64,000 nt of DNA, from positions 378,569-442,568 of the forward strand of contig NZ_JABTTS010000003.1 in the NCBI RefSeq assembly GCF_018638295.1, given 5' to 3'. Within the stretch, counting starts at the first letter, position 1. Every line of letters starts with the position of its first letter. A model generated the notes under the pieces. It was given only the letters and a program-made list of their open reading frames with translations, ran no database searches and was not told where the DNA came from. The position numbers were made by a program, and so were the translations under genes. Of the stretch, positions 51,179 to 59,484 are shown piece by piece. The DNA is from Streptomyces sp. CHD11 (lineage in GTDB: Bacteria; Actinomycetota; Actinomycetes; Streptomycetales; Streptomycetaceae).

Positions 51179-51934
51179 ATGCGTGTCGCCCTGTTCCTGA
51201 CCTGCGTCAACGACACGCTCTATCCGGACACCGGGCGCGCTGTGGTGAGACTCCTGACCAGGCTGGGCGTCGAGGTCGACTTCCCGGTGGCGCAGACCTG
51301 CTGCGGGCAGGCCCACTACAACACCGGGTACCGGCATGAGGCGGAGCCGCTGGCCCGGCGTTTCTCCGATGTGTTCCGGGACTACGAGGCGATCGTGACA
51401 CCGTCCGGGTCGTGCGGGGCGATGGTGCGGGAGCTGTATCCGCGGATGGGCGAGCGGGCCCGGGCCGAGGGGCGCGGGGACGGCCTCGCGACGACGCTGG
51501 CGCCGGTGGTGCCGAAGACGTACGAGCTCACCGAGTTCCTGGTGGACGTGCTGGGGGTGACGGACGTCGGGGCGTACTACCCGCACCGGGTGACCTACCA
51601 CCCGACCTGTCACGGACTGCGCGGACTCGGCCTGGGCGAACGGCCGCTGGCACTGCTGCGGGCGGTGAAGGGGCTGGAGCTGACCGAGCTGCCGGGCGCG
51701 GAGGAGTGCTGCGGTTTCGGCGGCACCTTCGCGCTGAAGAACTCCGATGTATCGGCGGCGATGGGCACCGACAAGGTGCGCAACGCCGAGTCGACCGGCG
51801 CCGAGGTGCTGTGCGCGGCCGACAACTCCTGTCTGATGCACATCGGCGGAACCATGACCAGGCTGGGCACCGGCATGCGGCCGGTCCACATCGCCGAGAT
51901 CCTGGCGAGCACCGAGGAGGAGCCGGCCGTATGA
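51179..51934 (+). CDS. lutA: L-lactate utilisation protein LutA (iron-sulfur subunit, LldE-type)
   Basis: The 251-residue protein has two CCG motifs: TCCGQAHYNTGYRH near residue 40 and EECCGFGGTFALKN near 175, each with flanking cysteines (CVND; SGSCGAM; HPTCHG). These are cysteine-rich CCG domains that hold Fe-S clusters in LutA and heterodisulfide-reductase-like proteins. With LutB and LutC it oxidises L-lactate to pyruvate. It starts 74 bp after rhaB in the same direction. Its stop overlaps the lutB start by four bases. Confidence 0.92.
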   Translation: MRVALFLTCVNDTLYPDTGRAVVRLLTRLGVEVDFPVAQTCCGQAHYNTGYRHEAEPLARRFSDVFRDYEAIVTPSGSCGAMVRELYPRMGERARAEGRGDGLATTLAPVVPKTYELTEFLVDVLGVTDVGAYYPHRVTYHPTCHGLRGLGLGERPLALLRAVKGLELTELPGAEECCGFGGTFALKNSDVSAAMGTDKVRNAESTGAEVLCAADNSCLMHIGGTMTRLGTGMRPVHIAEILASTEEEPAV

Positions 51935-53409
51935 GCGGGACTTTCGTCGGGATGCCGGCCTTTCCGGAGGCCGCCCGGGACGCCGTGCGCGACACCACGT
52001 TGCGCGGCAACCTGCGGCATGCCACGCACACCATCCGGGCCAGGCGCGCGGGCGCCGTCGCGGAGCTGTCCGACTGGGCGGAGCTGCGGGAGGCGGGCAA
52101 GCGGATCAAGGATCACACGCTCCGCCATCTGGACCGGTACCTGGAGCAGTTGGAGGAGGCGGTGACCGCGGCGGGCGGCACCGTGCACTGGGCCGCCGAC
52201 GCCGGTGAGGCCAACCGGATCGTCACGCGACTGGTCAAGGAGACCGGTGAGTCGGAGGTCGTCAAGGTCAAGTCCATGGCCACGCAGGAGATCGGCCTGA
52301 ACGAGGCACTCGAGGCGGAGGGCATCCGCGCCTACGAGACCGATCTGGCCGAGCTGATCGTGCAGTTGGGCAAGGACCGCCCCTCGCACATCCTGGTGCC
52401 GGCGATCCACCGCAACCGCGGGGAGATCCGGGAGATCTTCGCCCGTGAGATGAGCGAGTGGGGCCGCCCCGCCCCCGAGGGGCTGACGGACACACCCTCC
52501 GAACTCGCCGAGGCGGCGCGGCTGCACCTGCGGGAGAAGTTCCTGCGCGCCAGGGTCGGCGTCTCCGGCGCCAACTTCATGGTCGCCGAGACCGGCACGC
52601 TGGTGGTGGTGGAGTCCGAGGGCAACGGGCGGATGTGCCTGACCCTGCCGGAGACGCTGATCTCGGTGGTCGGCATCGAGAAGATCGTGCCGACCTGGCG
52701 GGATCTGGAGGTGTTCCTGCAGACCCTGCCCCGCTCCTCGACCGCCGAGCGGATGAACCCGTACACGTCGATGTGGACCGGGACGGCCGACGGGGACGGA
52801 CCGCGCTCCTTCCACCTGGTGCTGCTGGACAACGGCCGCACCGACACGCTCGCCGACGCGGTGGGCCGGCAGGCCCTGCGCTGCATCCGCTGCTCGGCCT
52901 GCCTCAACGTGTGCCCGGTCTACGAGCGGGCCGGCGGCCACGCGTACGGCTCGGTCTATCCCGGCCCGATCGGCGCCATCCTCAGCCCGCAACTGCGCGG
53001 CACCGACAGCGAGATCGACGCCTCCCTGCCGTACGCCTCGACGCTCTGCGGGGCCTGCTACGACGTGTGTCCGGTGGCCATCGACATCCCGGAGGTGCTG
53101 GTGCATCTGCGGGAACGCGTGGTCGAGGGCGGTCAGGTGACACGGGCGGGCAACAAGGTGGTGCTGCAGCCCGCGAAGGGCCACGCCGCCGAACGGTCGG
53201 CGATGCGCGCGGCCCGCTGGGCGTTCACACACCCCGGGGTGCTGCGCACCGGCCAGCGCCTCGTCGCGCGCACCCGGCGGCTGCATCCGCGCACCCTGCC
53301 GGGGCCCGGCCGGGCGTGGAGCGGCACCCGGGACCTCCCGCCGGTGCCCGCGGAACCCTTCCGGGACTGGTGGCAGCGTACGCGGGGCGGAAAGGGCGGT
53401 GCGCGGTGA
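51931..53409 (+). CDS. lutB: L-lactate utilisation protein LutB (iron-sulfur flavin-linked subunit)
   Basis: The 492-residue protein has the LutB/YkgF layout. The N-terminal lactate-utilisation domain contains SMATQEIGLNEALE, VSGANFMVAETGTLV, and SVVGIEKIVPTWRD. Two 4Fe-4S motifs follow: CIRCSACLNVCPVY and CGACYDVCPVAID. It passes electrons within the LutABC complex. ATG 51931 overlaps lutA, and its stop overlaps lutC's GTG, so the three genes are translated as a unit. Confidence 0.93.
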   Translation: MSGTFVGMPAFPEAARDAVRDTTLRGNLRHATHTIRARRAGAVAELSDWAELREAGKRIKDHTLRHLDRYLEQLEEAVTAAGGTVHWAADAGEANRIVTRLVKETGESEVVKVKSMATQEIGLNEALEAEGIRAYETDLAELIVQLGKDRPSHILVPAIHRNRGEIREIFAREMSEWGRPAPEGLTDTPSELAEAARLHLREKFLRARVGVSGANFMVAETGTLVVVESEGNGRMCLTLPETLISVVGIEKIVPTWRDLEVFLQTLPRSSTAERMNPYTSMWTGTADGDGPRSFHLVLLDNGRTDTLADAVGRQALRCIRCSACLNVCPVYERAGGHAYGSVYPGPIGAILSPQLRGTDSEIDASLPYASTLCGACYDVCPVAIDIPEVLVHLRERVVEGGQVTRAGNKVVLQPAKGHAAERSAMRAARWAFTHPGVLRTGQRLVARTRRLHPRTLPGPGRAWSGTRDLPPVPAEPFRDWWQRTRGGKGGAR

Positions 53410-54047
53410 ACAGCAGGGAACGGGTCCTGGGACGGGTGCGGCGGGCACTCGCCGACGTGCCGCGCGACGAGGGACCCTACGAGCGGGCGGTCCCCCGGGA
53501 CTACCTGCGGGAGCACGGTGAGCGCACACCCCGGCAGACGGTGGACCTCCTCGCGGAGAACCTGGCCGGCTACCGGGCGATCGTGCACCGCACGGACGAC
53601 GGGGAACTGTCCGTGCTCATCACGAGGCTGCTCGCCGCGCGAGGGTCCCGGTACGTGCTCGTGCCACCGGGGCTGCCGCCGGAATGGATGTCGGCGGCCG
53701 GTCCCACGCGTATCCACGACCGTGCCGCGAGCACACCCCGCGAACTGGACCGGGCCGACAGCGTGGTCACCGGCTGCGCGCTGGCCGTCGCCGAGACGGG
53801 CACCATCGTCCTGGACGGCTCCCCCGGCCAGGGCAGGCGCCGCATCACGCTGGTCCCCGATCACCACATCTGTGTGGTCCGGGTCCCGGACCAGGTCGTC
53901 GCCTCGGTCCCGCAGGCTCTGGAACGCCTCGACCCGGCCCGTCCCCTCACCTGGATCTCCGGTCCGTCGGCGACCAGTGACATCGAACTGGACCGGGTGG
54001 AGGGTGTGCACGGGCCACGCACGCTGGAGGTCGTGCTGGTCGAGTGA
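53406..54047 (+). CDS. lutC: L-lactate utilisation protein LutC
   Basis: The 213-residue protein has the LutC fold: RERVLGRVRRALADVP at the start, VTGCALAVAETGTIVLDGS and RRITLVPDHHICVV in the middle, and TWISGPSATSDIELDRVEGVHGP (in parts) near the end. It completes the lactate dehydrogenase complex. GTG 53406 overlaps lutB's stop by four bases. The operon ends here, with no further gene on the plus strand for about 490 bp. Confidence 0.92.
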   Translation: MNSRERVLGRVRRALADVPRDEGPYERAVPRDYLREHGERTPRQTVDLLAENLAGYRAIVHRTDDGELSVLITRLLAARGSRYVLVPPGLPPEWMSAAGPTRIHDRAASTPRELDRADSVVTGCALAVAETGTIVLDGSPGQGRRRITLVPDHHICVVRVPDQVVASVPQALERLDPARPLTWISGPSATSDIELDRVEGVHGPRTLEVVLVE

Positions 54048-54535
54048 GCACCTTCGGCGGTGCCGTCGGTCACCCGGGCGGCCCCTCACCCGTGACCCGT
54101 GACGGCCGCCGCGCGGCCAGGGCTCAGCCGTGCCGGACGGACCGGACCGGCGTACCCGGCCGCCTGCCGCACGACCGCCCGTGCCGCTCCCGGGACGCGG
54201 GAGGCGTCCAGGGGGTTGCGGCCGAAGGCCGGCGGGCTTCCCGGCCGGGCACCAGGACGACGGCGCGGCTGCCGTCCGCCGTCAGGGAAGCGATCTGACC
54301 GACGACGCCCGGGCTCGCGCCGGGGCCCTTGGGGACCGGGGCCAGGGCCACGCCCCGGCGGCAGCCGGCCGGCAGGTCCGCGTTGGCCGTGGAGCGCACG
54401 CCTGCGTCCATCCAGCGCCCCTCCCCGCTCGTGACCGGAGGGAACAGAGGCGGGACCGGCCGCCGCGGCCGGCGGTGCGGGGTTGCGGAATACCAGGCCG
54501 TCCGGGTCCGTTGTCGGCCGCGAAGGAGGTCACGC
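54048..54535. other. 488-bp region after lutC with only weak coding signal
   Basis: No confident gene is present. One leftward frame (54124-54411) has a good SD and is listed apart. Otherwise it holds the 3' end of the lut operon and the promoter of the TPR gene. Confidence 0.45.
54124..54411 (-). CDS. Possible small hypothetical protein
   Basis: A 95-residue frame starting at ATG 54411 with GGGAGGGG about seven bases upstream. It begins MDAGVRSTANADLPAGCRRG and contains LTADGSRAVVLVPGREA, with a basic tail. No domain is recognised. It could be a genuine small gene or a remnant of a longer one. Confidence 0.3.
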   Translation of the reverse strand: MDAGVRSTANADLPAGCRRGVALAPVPKGPGASPGVVGQIASLTADGSRAVVLVPGREARRPSAATPWTPPASRERHGRSCGRRPGTPVRSVRHG

Positions 54536-54892
54536 GTGGACACCATGTACTACGACCACGGAACCCCGGCCGAGCGCTGGGAGCGCGCCGGGATGTTCTT
54601 CGGCGCCAGGGACTACACCGCCGCCGCACGCGTTCTGGGCACTCTGGTCGAGGAGGTGCCGGAGCAGACCGGACCGCGGCTGCTGCTGGCGCGCGCCTAC
54701 TACCACTCGGCCCAACTGCGGCGGGCAGAGGCTGAGTTGCAGGTCATCGTCGAGCGTGACCCGGTGGAGCACTACGCCCGGCTGATGCTCGGGCGCACTC
54801 TCCAGCGGCAGGGACGCGAGGACGAGGCCCGGCCGCATCTGCGGATCGCCGCGGCGCTGGGCGGCGAGGCCGGCGGGTTCGGCGAGGAGTAG
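54536..54892 (+). CDS. Small tetratricopeptide-repeat protein
   Basis: The 118-residue protein contains about two and a half TPR units: RWERAGMFFGARDYTAAARV, LLARAYYHSAQLRRAEAEL, and RLMLGRTLQRQGREDEARPH. TPR helices mediate protein-protein contacts. GTG 54536 has AAGGAGG at ideal spacing; the ATG at 54545 is too far from it. It is convergent with the PepSY gene and ends just before a strong hairpin. Its partner is unknown. Confidence 0.85.
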   Translation: MDTMYYDHGTPAERWERAGMFFGARDYTAAARVLGTLVEEVPEQTGPRLLLARAYYHSAQLRRAEAELQVIVERDPVEHYARLMLGRTLQRQGREDEARPHLRIAAALGGEAGGFGEE

Positions 54893-54901
54893 ACCGTCCC
54901 A

Positions 54902-54938
54902 CGGGTGCCCGGCTCCCGCGCCGGGAGCCGGGCACCCG
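54902..54938. terminator. Very strong bidirectional hairpin
   Basis: Two perfect 16-bp arms (54902-54917 and 54923-54938), beginning CGGGTGCCCGGC, with the loop GCGCC sit between the convergent TPR and PepSY genes, 10 bp past the TPR stop. Confidence 0.78.
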
Positions 54939-54953
54939 CACGGCGGGTTCGCG

Positions 54954-56363
54954 TCATCGCACCGCCGTGCCGTCCGCGGACGTCCGGCGCCCCCGCCGGT
55001 GGGCGATCTCCCCGAGGACGATGTCGACGGCCAGGAACGCCGCCAGCGGAATGCCGAACAGCGGCAGGAAGTAGCCCAGTACGGCGATCAGCGCCAGCAG
55101 GGGGACGAGGACGTACGGCGGCACGTGCTGCCAGGCTCCCCGTGGGATCGGCCGGCCGAAGGCGGAACCGCGGCCCCGCTGCCACCACATGCGGTAGCCC
55201 CAGAGGATCAGCAGGATCAGGGAGAGGGCGAGGACCATCAGCACGATCTGGTTGGGCAGGCCGAACAGGCTGCCGGTGTGCAGGTCGATGCCCCAGCGGG
55301 TGAGCTTGGCGAGGACCGGGTGGTCGGCGAACCGCAGGACGTCGGTGACCTCGCCGGTGGCGGGGTCGACGGCGGCCGAGTCCTGCTTCACGGGCCAGCT
55401 GCGCTGGACCTGCTGGACGACGTACGCGGAGTTCTCGCCGGCGGGCGGCCTGATCTCCACCGGGTCGCCCAGGCCCTCGGCCCGTGCCGCCGCGAGCACC
55501 CTGTCCAGGCCCACTCCCTGTGCCGCGTCGCCGGAGGCACCGCCGGCCGTGCCGTGACCCGCGTGTTCACCGCCCGCCTCGGCCGACACCGCGGGGGTCT
55601 CCTGCCCGAGCGACGTGCGCAGTTCACCGATGCTCGCGCCCGCGTAGGTGGACCAGGTGAGGCCGGTCGCCGAGAGGAAGAGGAAGCCGACCGCCGCCCA
55701 GGCGCCCACGCCGCCGTGCAGGCCCAGTGTGCGTCGCCGTCCGCCGGTGCCGCGCACCTTGCGCAGGGCACGGCGCCGGGAGAACCAGAGCACGAGTCCG
55801 CCGGCCGCGATGACCCACAGCCAGCTGGCCGCGAACTCGCTGTACAGGCGGCCGGTCTCACCGAGGCGGAGGTCGCGGTGGAACTCGTCGATCCAGGTAC
55901 GCAGCGGCAACGCGCCCGAGGAACCGTACTGTTCCAGCTCGCCGCGCACCTCTCCGGTATAGGGGTCGACGAACACCGCGAGGGTGTGGGCGGGGTCCAC
56001 GCCCGGTATGCCGGACAGCATCACCCTGGTGGTGGCATTGGCCTCGGCGGAGGGGCGTACGGCGGCGATCGTGCCGTCGGGGTGGGCCTCGCGGGCGGCG
56101 GCGACCTGGTCGGAGAGGGGGAGCTCGCGCTCACCGACGGGGACGGTCAGCTCATGGCCGTAGACGATCTTCTCCGCCTGGAAGGAGGCGGCGTACAGCA
56201 GACCGGTGAGAGCGGCGACGAGGAGGAACGGCGCCACCACCACGCCCGCGTAGAAGTGCAGGCGCAGCACGAGGGGGCGCAGGGACGCCCACGCGCTCTT
56301 CGCGGGTGCTGGGGCGGGGGGTTGGGGGGCCTCGTCCGTGGCGGTCGAGGGAGCGGTGGTCAT
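54954..56363 (-). CDS. PepSY-domain membrane protein
   Basis: The 469-residue protein has four or five membrane helices: RLHFYAGVVVAPFLLVAALTG, ASWLWVIAAGGLVLWF, GAWAAVGFLFLSATGLTW, IVLMVLALSLILLILWGY and LVPLLALIAVLGYFLPLFG. Extracytoplasmic PepSY regions occupy the intervals (DQVAAAREAHPDG; GLDRVLAAARAEGLGD). The H in RLHFYAG and DLHTGS fits the conserved histidines of this family, related to iron/siderophore-linked reductases. Function is unproven. ATG 56363 is used; the N-terminal 25 residues are Pro/Ala-rich. Confidence 0.87.
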   Translation of the reverse strand: MTTAPSTATDEAPQPPAPAPAKSAWASLRPLVLRLHFYAGVVVAPFLLVAALTGLLYAASFQAEKIVYGHELTVPVGERELPLSDQVAAAREAHPDGTIAAVRPSAEANATTRVMLSGIPGVDPAHTLAVFVDPYTGEVRGELEQYGSSGALPLRTWIDEFHRDLRLGETGRLYSEFAASWLWVIAAGGLVLWFSRRRALRKVRGTGGRRRTLGLHGGVGAWAAVGFLFLSATGLTWSTYAGASIGELRTSLGQETPAVSAEAGGEHAGHGTAGGASGDAAQGVGLDRVLAAARAEGLGDPVEIRPPAGENSAYVVQQVQRSWPVKQDSAAVDPATGEVTDVLRFADHPVLAKLTRWGIDLHTGSLFGLPNQIVLMVLALSLILLILWGYRMWWQRGRGSAFGRPIPRGAWQHVPPYVLVPLLALIAVLGYFLPLFGIPLAAFLAVDIVLGEIAHRRGRRTSADGTAVR

Positions 56364-56451
56364 CGGTGGGGTTCTCCCGGGGACGTCTGATCGGCGGGCA
56401 TGGCGGTGCAGTAGTCGGGGCGGCGGGGCGTCGAGTTCCCGGGAGGACTGT

Positions 56452-56465
56452 GTGATCTACGGCAC
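56452..56465. promoter_or_regulatory. Possible Crp-type site
   Basis: GTG-ATCTAC-GGCAC matches the consensus GTG(N6)GNCAC described for Streptomyces Crp. It lies about 28 bp upstream of the deformylase start. A single short match in GC-rich DNA may be coincidental. Confidence 0.35.
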
Positions 56466-56492
56466 AAGCGCAGGGCGTGCGATCCTGACGGC

Positions 56493-57137
56493 ATGGAGAT
56501 TCCGGACAATCGCGCACCCCTGGCCGAGTGGCTCGAGCAGCTCCTGGCCGTGGAGGGGCCGTTGCCCATCGTCGCGGCCGGTGATCCGGTGCTGCGCGGC
56601 GGCAGTGAGCCGTACGACGGCCAGTTGGGCCCCGCGCTGCTGGCCCGCTTCGTCGAGGCGCTGCGCATCACCATGCACGCGGCGCCGGGTGTCGGACTGG
56701 CCGCGCCGCAGGTCGGGGTAAGGTTGCGGATCGCGGTGATCGAGGATCCGGCGCCGGTTCCGGACGAGGTGCGCCGGGTGCGTGGGCGGGTCCCGCAGCC
56801 GTTCCGGGTGCTGGTCAATCCGGCGTACGAGCCGGTCGGCACCGGGCGGGCCGCGTTCTTCGAGGGGTGCCTGAGCGTGCCGGGGTATCAGGCGGTGGTG
56901 GCGCGGGCCGCGCAGGTGCGGCTGACCGGGCGGGACGAGCACGGGCGGGCGCTGGACGAGGTGTTCACGGGCTGGCCCGCCCGGATCGTCCAGCACGAGA
57001 CGGACCATCTCGACGGCACGCTGTACCTCGACCGGGCCGAGCCCCGCTCACTCTCCACCCATCAGGCGGCGGCGGAGTACTGGGCCCAGCCGACGCCGGA
57101 ACGGGCGGCGCGGGCGCTGGGCTTCGAACTGCCCTAG
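56493..57137 (+). CDS. def: Peptide deformylase
   Basis: The 214-residue enzyme removes the formyl group from nascent polypeptides. All three active-site motifs are present: GVGLAAPQ (66-73), EGCLSVP with metal ligand C126, and QHETDH (167-172) with ligands H168 and H172 and catalytic E169. The length and N-terminal extension match Streptomyces deformylases, which often occur in several copies. It is monocistronic; an IS630 remnant follows it. Confidence 0.94.
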   Translation: MEIPDNRAPLAEWLEQLLAVEGPLPIVAAGDPVLRGGSEPYDGQLGPALLARFVEALRITMHAAPGVGLAAPQVGVRLRIAVIEDPAPVPDEVRRVRGRVPQPFRVLVNPAYEPVGTGRAAFFEGCLSVPGYQAVVARAAQVRLTGRDEHGRALDEVFTGWPARIVQHETDHLDGTLYLDRAEPRSLSTHQAAAEYWAQPTPERAARALGFELP

Positions 57138-57168
57138 CGACCCAAGGCGGGGATCTGTCGTCGGTCCG

Positions 57169-57400
57169 GTACGAGCGCGGATCGTGCTGGAGCGCGCCGG
57201 GGCCACTCGGCCATGGAGGTGGCGCGCCGGCTGCGCGTCACTCCGGGCACGGCCCGCGCCCGGCGGCGGCGCTCCGCCGAACGCGGACCGGACGGGCCGT
57301 ACGACGAGCCGGGGCCCGGCGTCCCGCGGAAGATCACTGACACGGACGCCGAGCGCGTCATCGCGAAGACGCCCGAGGTCAGGCGGCTCATGTCGCAGGC
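57169..57400 (+). pseudogene. IS630-family transposase remnant (N-terminal helix-turn-helix part)
   Basis: VRARIVLERAGATR (from 57169) reads in one frame and MEVARRLRVTPGTARA with ERGPDGPYDEPGPGVPRKIT (from 57213) in another, so a frameshift separates them. Together they match the HTH start of IS630-type transposases (ARIVL..A.G.S..EVARRLRV..GTV..W). The DDE catalytic part and terminal repeats are missing. The remaining 57138-57473 interval holds nothing else recognisable. Confidence 0.65.
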
Positions 57401-57473
57401 CCGTCCCTGCGGGCAGGAACTCGGGGTGGCGCCGGGACGTCGGCCGGGCGCGGACGCCGTCCCGGTGGACGGT

Positions 57474-58919
57474 TCAGGCGTCCCGGTACGCCTCCAGCAG
57501 GCGCAGCCATACCTCGCTGATCGTCGGGTACGACGGGACCGCGTGCCACAGCCGGCTGATCGGGACCTGCGCGGCCACCGCGACGGTCGCCGAGTGGATG
57601 ACTTCGCCGACGCCGGGGCCGACGAGGGTGAGGCCGCGCAGGATCTCGTCCTCGAGGTCGACGACCATGCGGGCGCGGCCCCGGTAACCGTCGGCGTAGA
57701 GGCCGGCGCCGGCGACGCTGGACAGGTCGACGTCGACCGCGCGGACGCGGTGGCCCGCCTGTTCGGCCTCGGCCAGGGAGAGGCCGACGGCGGCCGCCTC
57801 CGGGTCCGCGAAGACGACCTGGGGCACGGCGGCGTGGTCTGCGGTGGCGGCGTGCGCGCCCCAGTCCTCCGCCCGCACCGGCTCGCCCGCCGCCCGGGTG
57901 GCGATGGCGGCTCCCGCGATCCGGGCCTGGTACTTGCCCTGGTGGGTGAGGAGGGCACGGTGGTTGGCGTCCCCGACGGCGTACAGCCAGTCGTGACCGG
58001 TGACCCGCAGACTGTCGTCGACGGTGAGCCAGGAGCCGGGCTCCAGTCCGATCGTCTCCAGGCCGATGTCGTCGGTGCGCGGGGTGCGTCCGGTGGCGAA
58101 GAGGACCTCGTCGGCCTCGATCGTGTCACCGCCCTCGGTGACGACGCGGACGGTGCCGTTCTCCCTGCTCACGGATGCGACGGACGTGCCGGTGCGGATC
58201 TGTGCGCCGGCCTCGGTGAGGGCTTCGGCGACCATCTCCCCGGCGAAGGGCTCCATGCGGTCGAGCAGACCCCCGCCGCGGACGAGGACGGTGACCCGTG
58301 AGCCGAGTGCCTGCCAGGCACAGGCCATCTCGGTGGCGACGACCCCGCCGCCGACCACGATCAGCCGGCCCGGCACCGACTGGGCACTGGTGGCCTCACG
58401 GCTGGTCCACGGACCGGCCTCGGCGAGTCCGGGGAGCTCCGGCAGCCTGGCCCGGCTGCCGGTGCAGACGGCGACGGCGTGCCGGGCGGTGAGGACGTGC
58501 TCCTGTCCGTCGGAGCCGGTGACGGTGACGCTGCGCGGGCCGGAGAGCCGCCCGTGGCCGCGGTACAGGTCGGCCCCGGTGCCCGCCAGCCACTGGACCT
58601 GGCCGTCGTCCTTCCAGTGGGAGGCGTACTCGTCGCGGTGGGCGAGTACGGCGGCGGTGTCGAGGGGGCCCTGGACCGCCTGCTTCAGGCCGGGGGTGCG
58701 GCGGGCGTCGGCCCGGGTGATGACCGGGCGCAGCAGAGCCTTGCTGGGCGAGCACGCCCAGTAGGTGCACTCACCGCCGACCAGCTCGCTCTCCACGACC
58801 GCGGTACTCAGCCCGGCGGCGCGGGTGCGGTCTGCGACGTTCTCGCCCACGGGCCCGGCTCCGAGCACCACGACGTCGTAGGCGGTTGCTTCCGGTTGCG
58901 TCGATCGCGTTTCCGTCAT
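57474..58919 (-). CDS. FAD-dependent pyridine-nucleotide disulfide oxidoreductase (dihydrolipoamide-dehydrogenase-like)
   Basis: The 481-residue protein has the class I disulfide-reductase layout. DVVVLGAGPVGENVA binds FAD. GGECTYWACSPSKALL carries the redox cysteines in a C-x4-C spacing. VVGGGVVATEMACAW binds NAD(P)H, and LYAVGDANH is the second FAD motif. The usual His-Glu pair of the C-terminal interface (HPT..E) is replaced by HAVPSYPTISE. The substrate is unknown; relatives are merA- or Lpd-like. ATG 58919 is used, with GTG 58955 the alternative; neither has a clear SD. It is divergent from trxA, so a shared redox role is plausible. Confidence 0.85.
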   Translation of the reverse strand: MTETRSTQPEATAYDVVVLGAGPVGENVADRTRAAGLSTAVVESELVGGECTYWACSPSKALLRPVITRADARRTPGLKQAVQGPLDTAAVLAHRDEYASHWKDDGQVQWLAGTGADLYRGHGRLSGPRSVTVTGSDGQEHVLTARHAVAVCTGSRARLPELPGLAEAGPWTSREATSAQSVPGRLIVVGGGVVATEMACAWQALGSRVTVLVRGGGLLDRMEPFAGEMVAEALTEAGAQIRTGTSVASVSRENGTVRVVTEGGDTIEADEVLFATGRTPRTDDIGLETIGLEPGSWLTVDDSLRVTGHDWLYAVGDANHRALLTHQGKYQARIAGAAIATRAAGEPVRAEDWGAHAATADHAAVPQVVFADPEAAAVGLSLAEAEQAGHRVRAVDVDLSSVAGAGLYADGYRGRARMVVDLEDEILRGLTLVGPGVGEVIHSATVAVAAQVPISRLWHAVPSYPTISEVWLRLLEAYRDA

Positions 58920-58969
58920 GGTGTCAGTCTGATGGGTGGTGTGCGCGCCGGCCACATGGGTAGGGGCGC

Positions 58970-58995
58970 GGAATAGCCGACCGGCCGGCCTTGTT
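58970..58995 (+). promoter_or_regulatory. Sigma-R (disulfide-stress) promoter of trxA
   Basis: GGAAT (58970-58974) and GTT (58993-58995) are separated by exactly 18 bp, the consensus of Streptomyces SigR promoters. It lies 44 bp upstream of the thioredoxin start, with an SD in the leader. Confidence 0.82.
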
Positions 58996-59038
58996 GTGCC
59001 CGGAACCCGCCCCCACAGCAGGAAGAGGGAATCACGTC

Positions 59039-59434
59039 ATGAGCAGCACCGTGGAGCTCACCAAGGAGAACTTCGACCAGATGGTCACGGACAACGAGTT
59101 CGTGCTGATCGACTTCTGGGCGGCCTGGTGCGGTCCGTGCCGTCAGTTCGCGCCGGTGTACGAGAAGGCCGCGGGGGACAATCCCGACCTGGTGTTCGGC
59201 AAGGTGGACACCGAGGCGCAGCCGGAACTGGCGGCGGCCTTCGGCATCCAGTCGATCCCGACCCTGATGATCGTGCGGGACCAGGTGGCCGTGTTCGCCC
59301 AGCCGGGTGCCCTGCCCGAGGCCGCGCTGACGGATGTCATCGGACAGGCCCGCAAGCTGGACATGGACGATGTGCGCAAGCAGATCGCCGAGCAGCAGGC
59401 ACAGCAGGGTGAGGCGCCGGACGCCGGTGCCTGA
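59039..59434 (+). CDS. trxA: Thioredoxin
   Basis: The 131-residue protein has the active site WCGPC with C31 and C34, the cis-proline region QSIPTLMI and FWAAWCGPCRQFAPV. It reduces protein disulfides using thioredoxin reductase. A C-terminal tail rich in Gln/Glu/Ala (QIAEQQAQQGEAPD) extends it beyond the usual 105-110 residues. ATG 59039 follows GGAAGAGGGA. The SigR promoter upstream predicts induction by thiol oxidation. Confidence 0.94.
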   Translation: MSSTVELTKENFDQMVTDNEFVLIDFWAAWCGPCRQFAPVYEKAAGDNPDLVFGKVDTEAQPELAAAFGIQSIPTLMIVRDQVAVFAQPGALPEAALTDVIGQARKLDMDDVRKQIAEQQAQQGEAPDAGA

Positions 59435-59484
59435 CCCGGTGATCCGCGGCCGCGCCCGCCGACCCCACAACGCCGCGGAACGTG

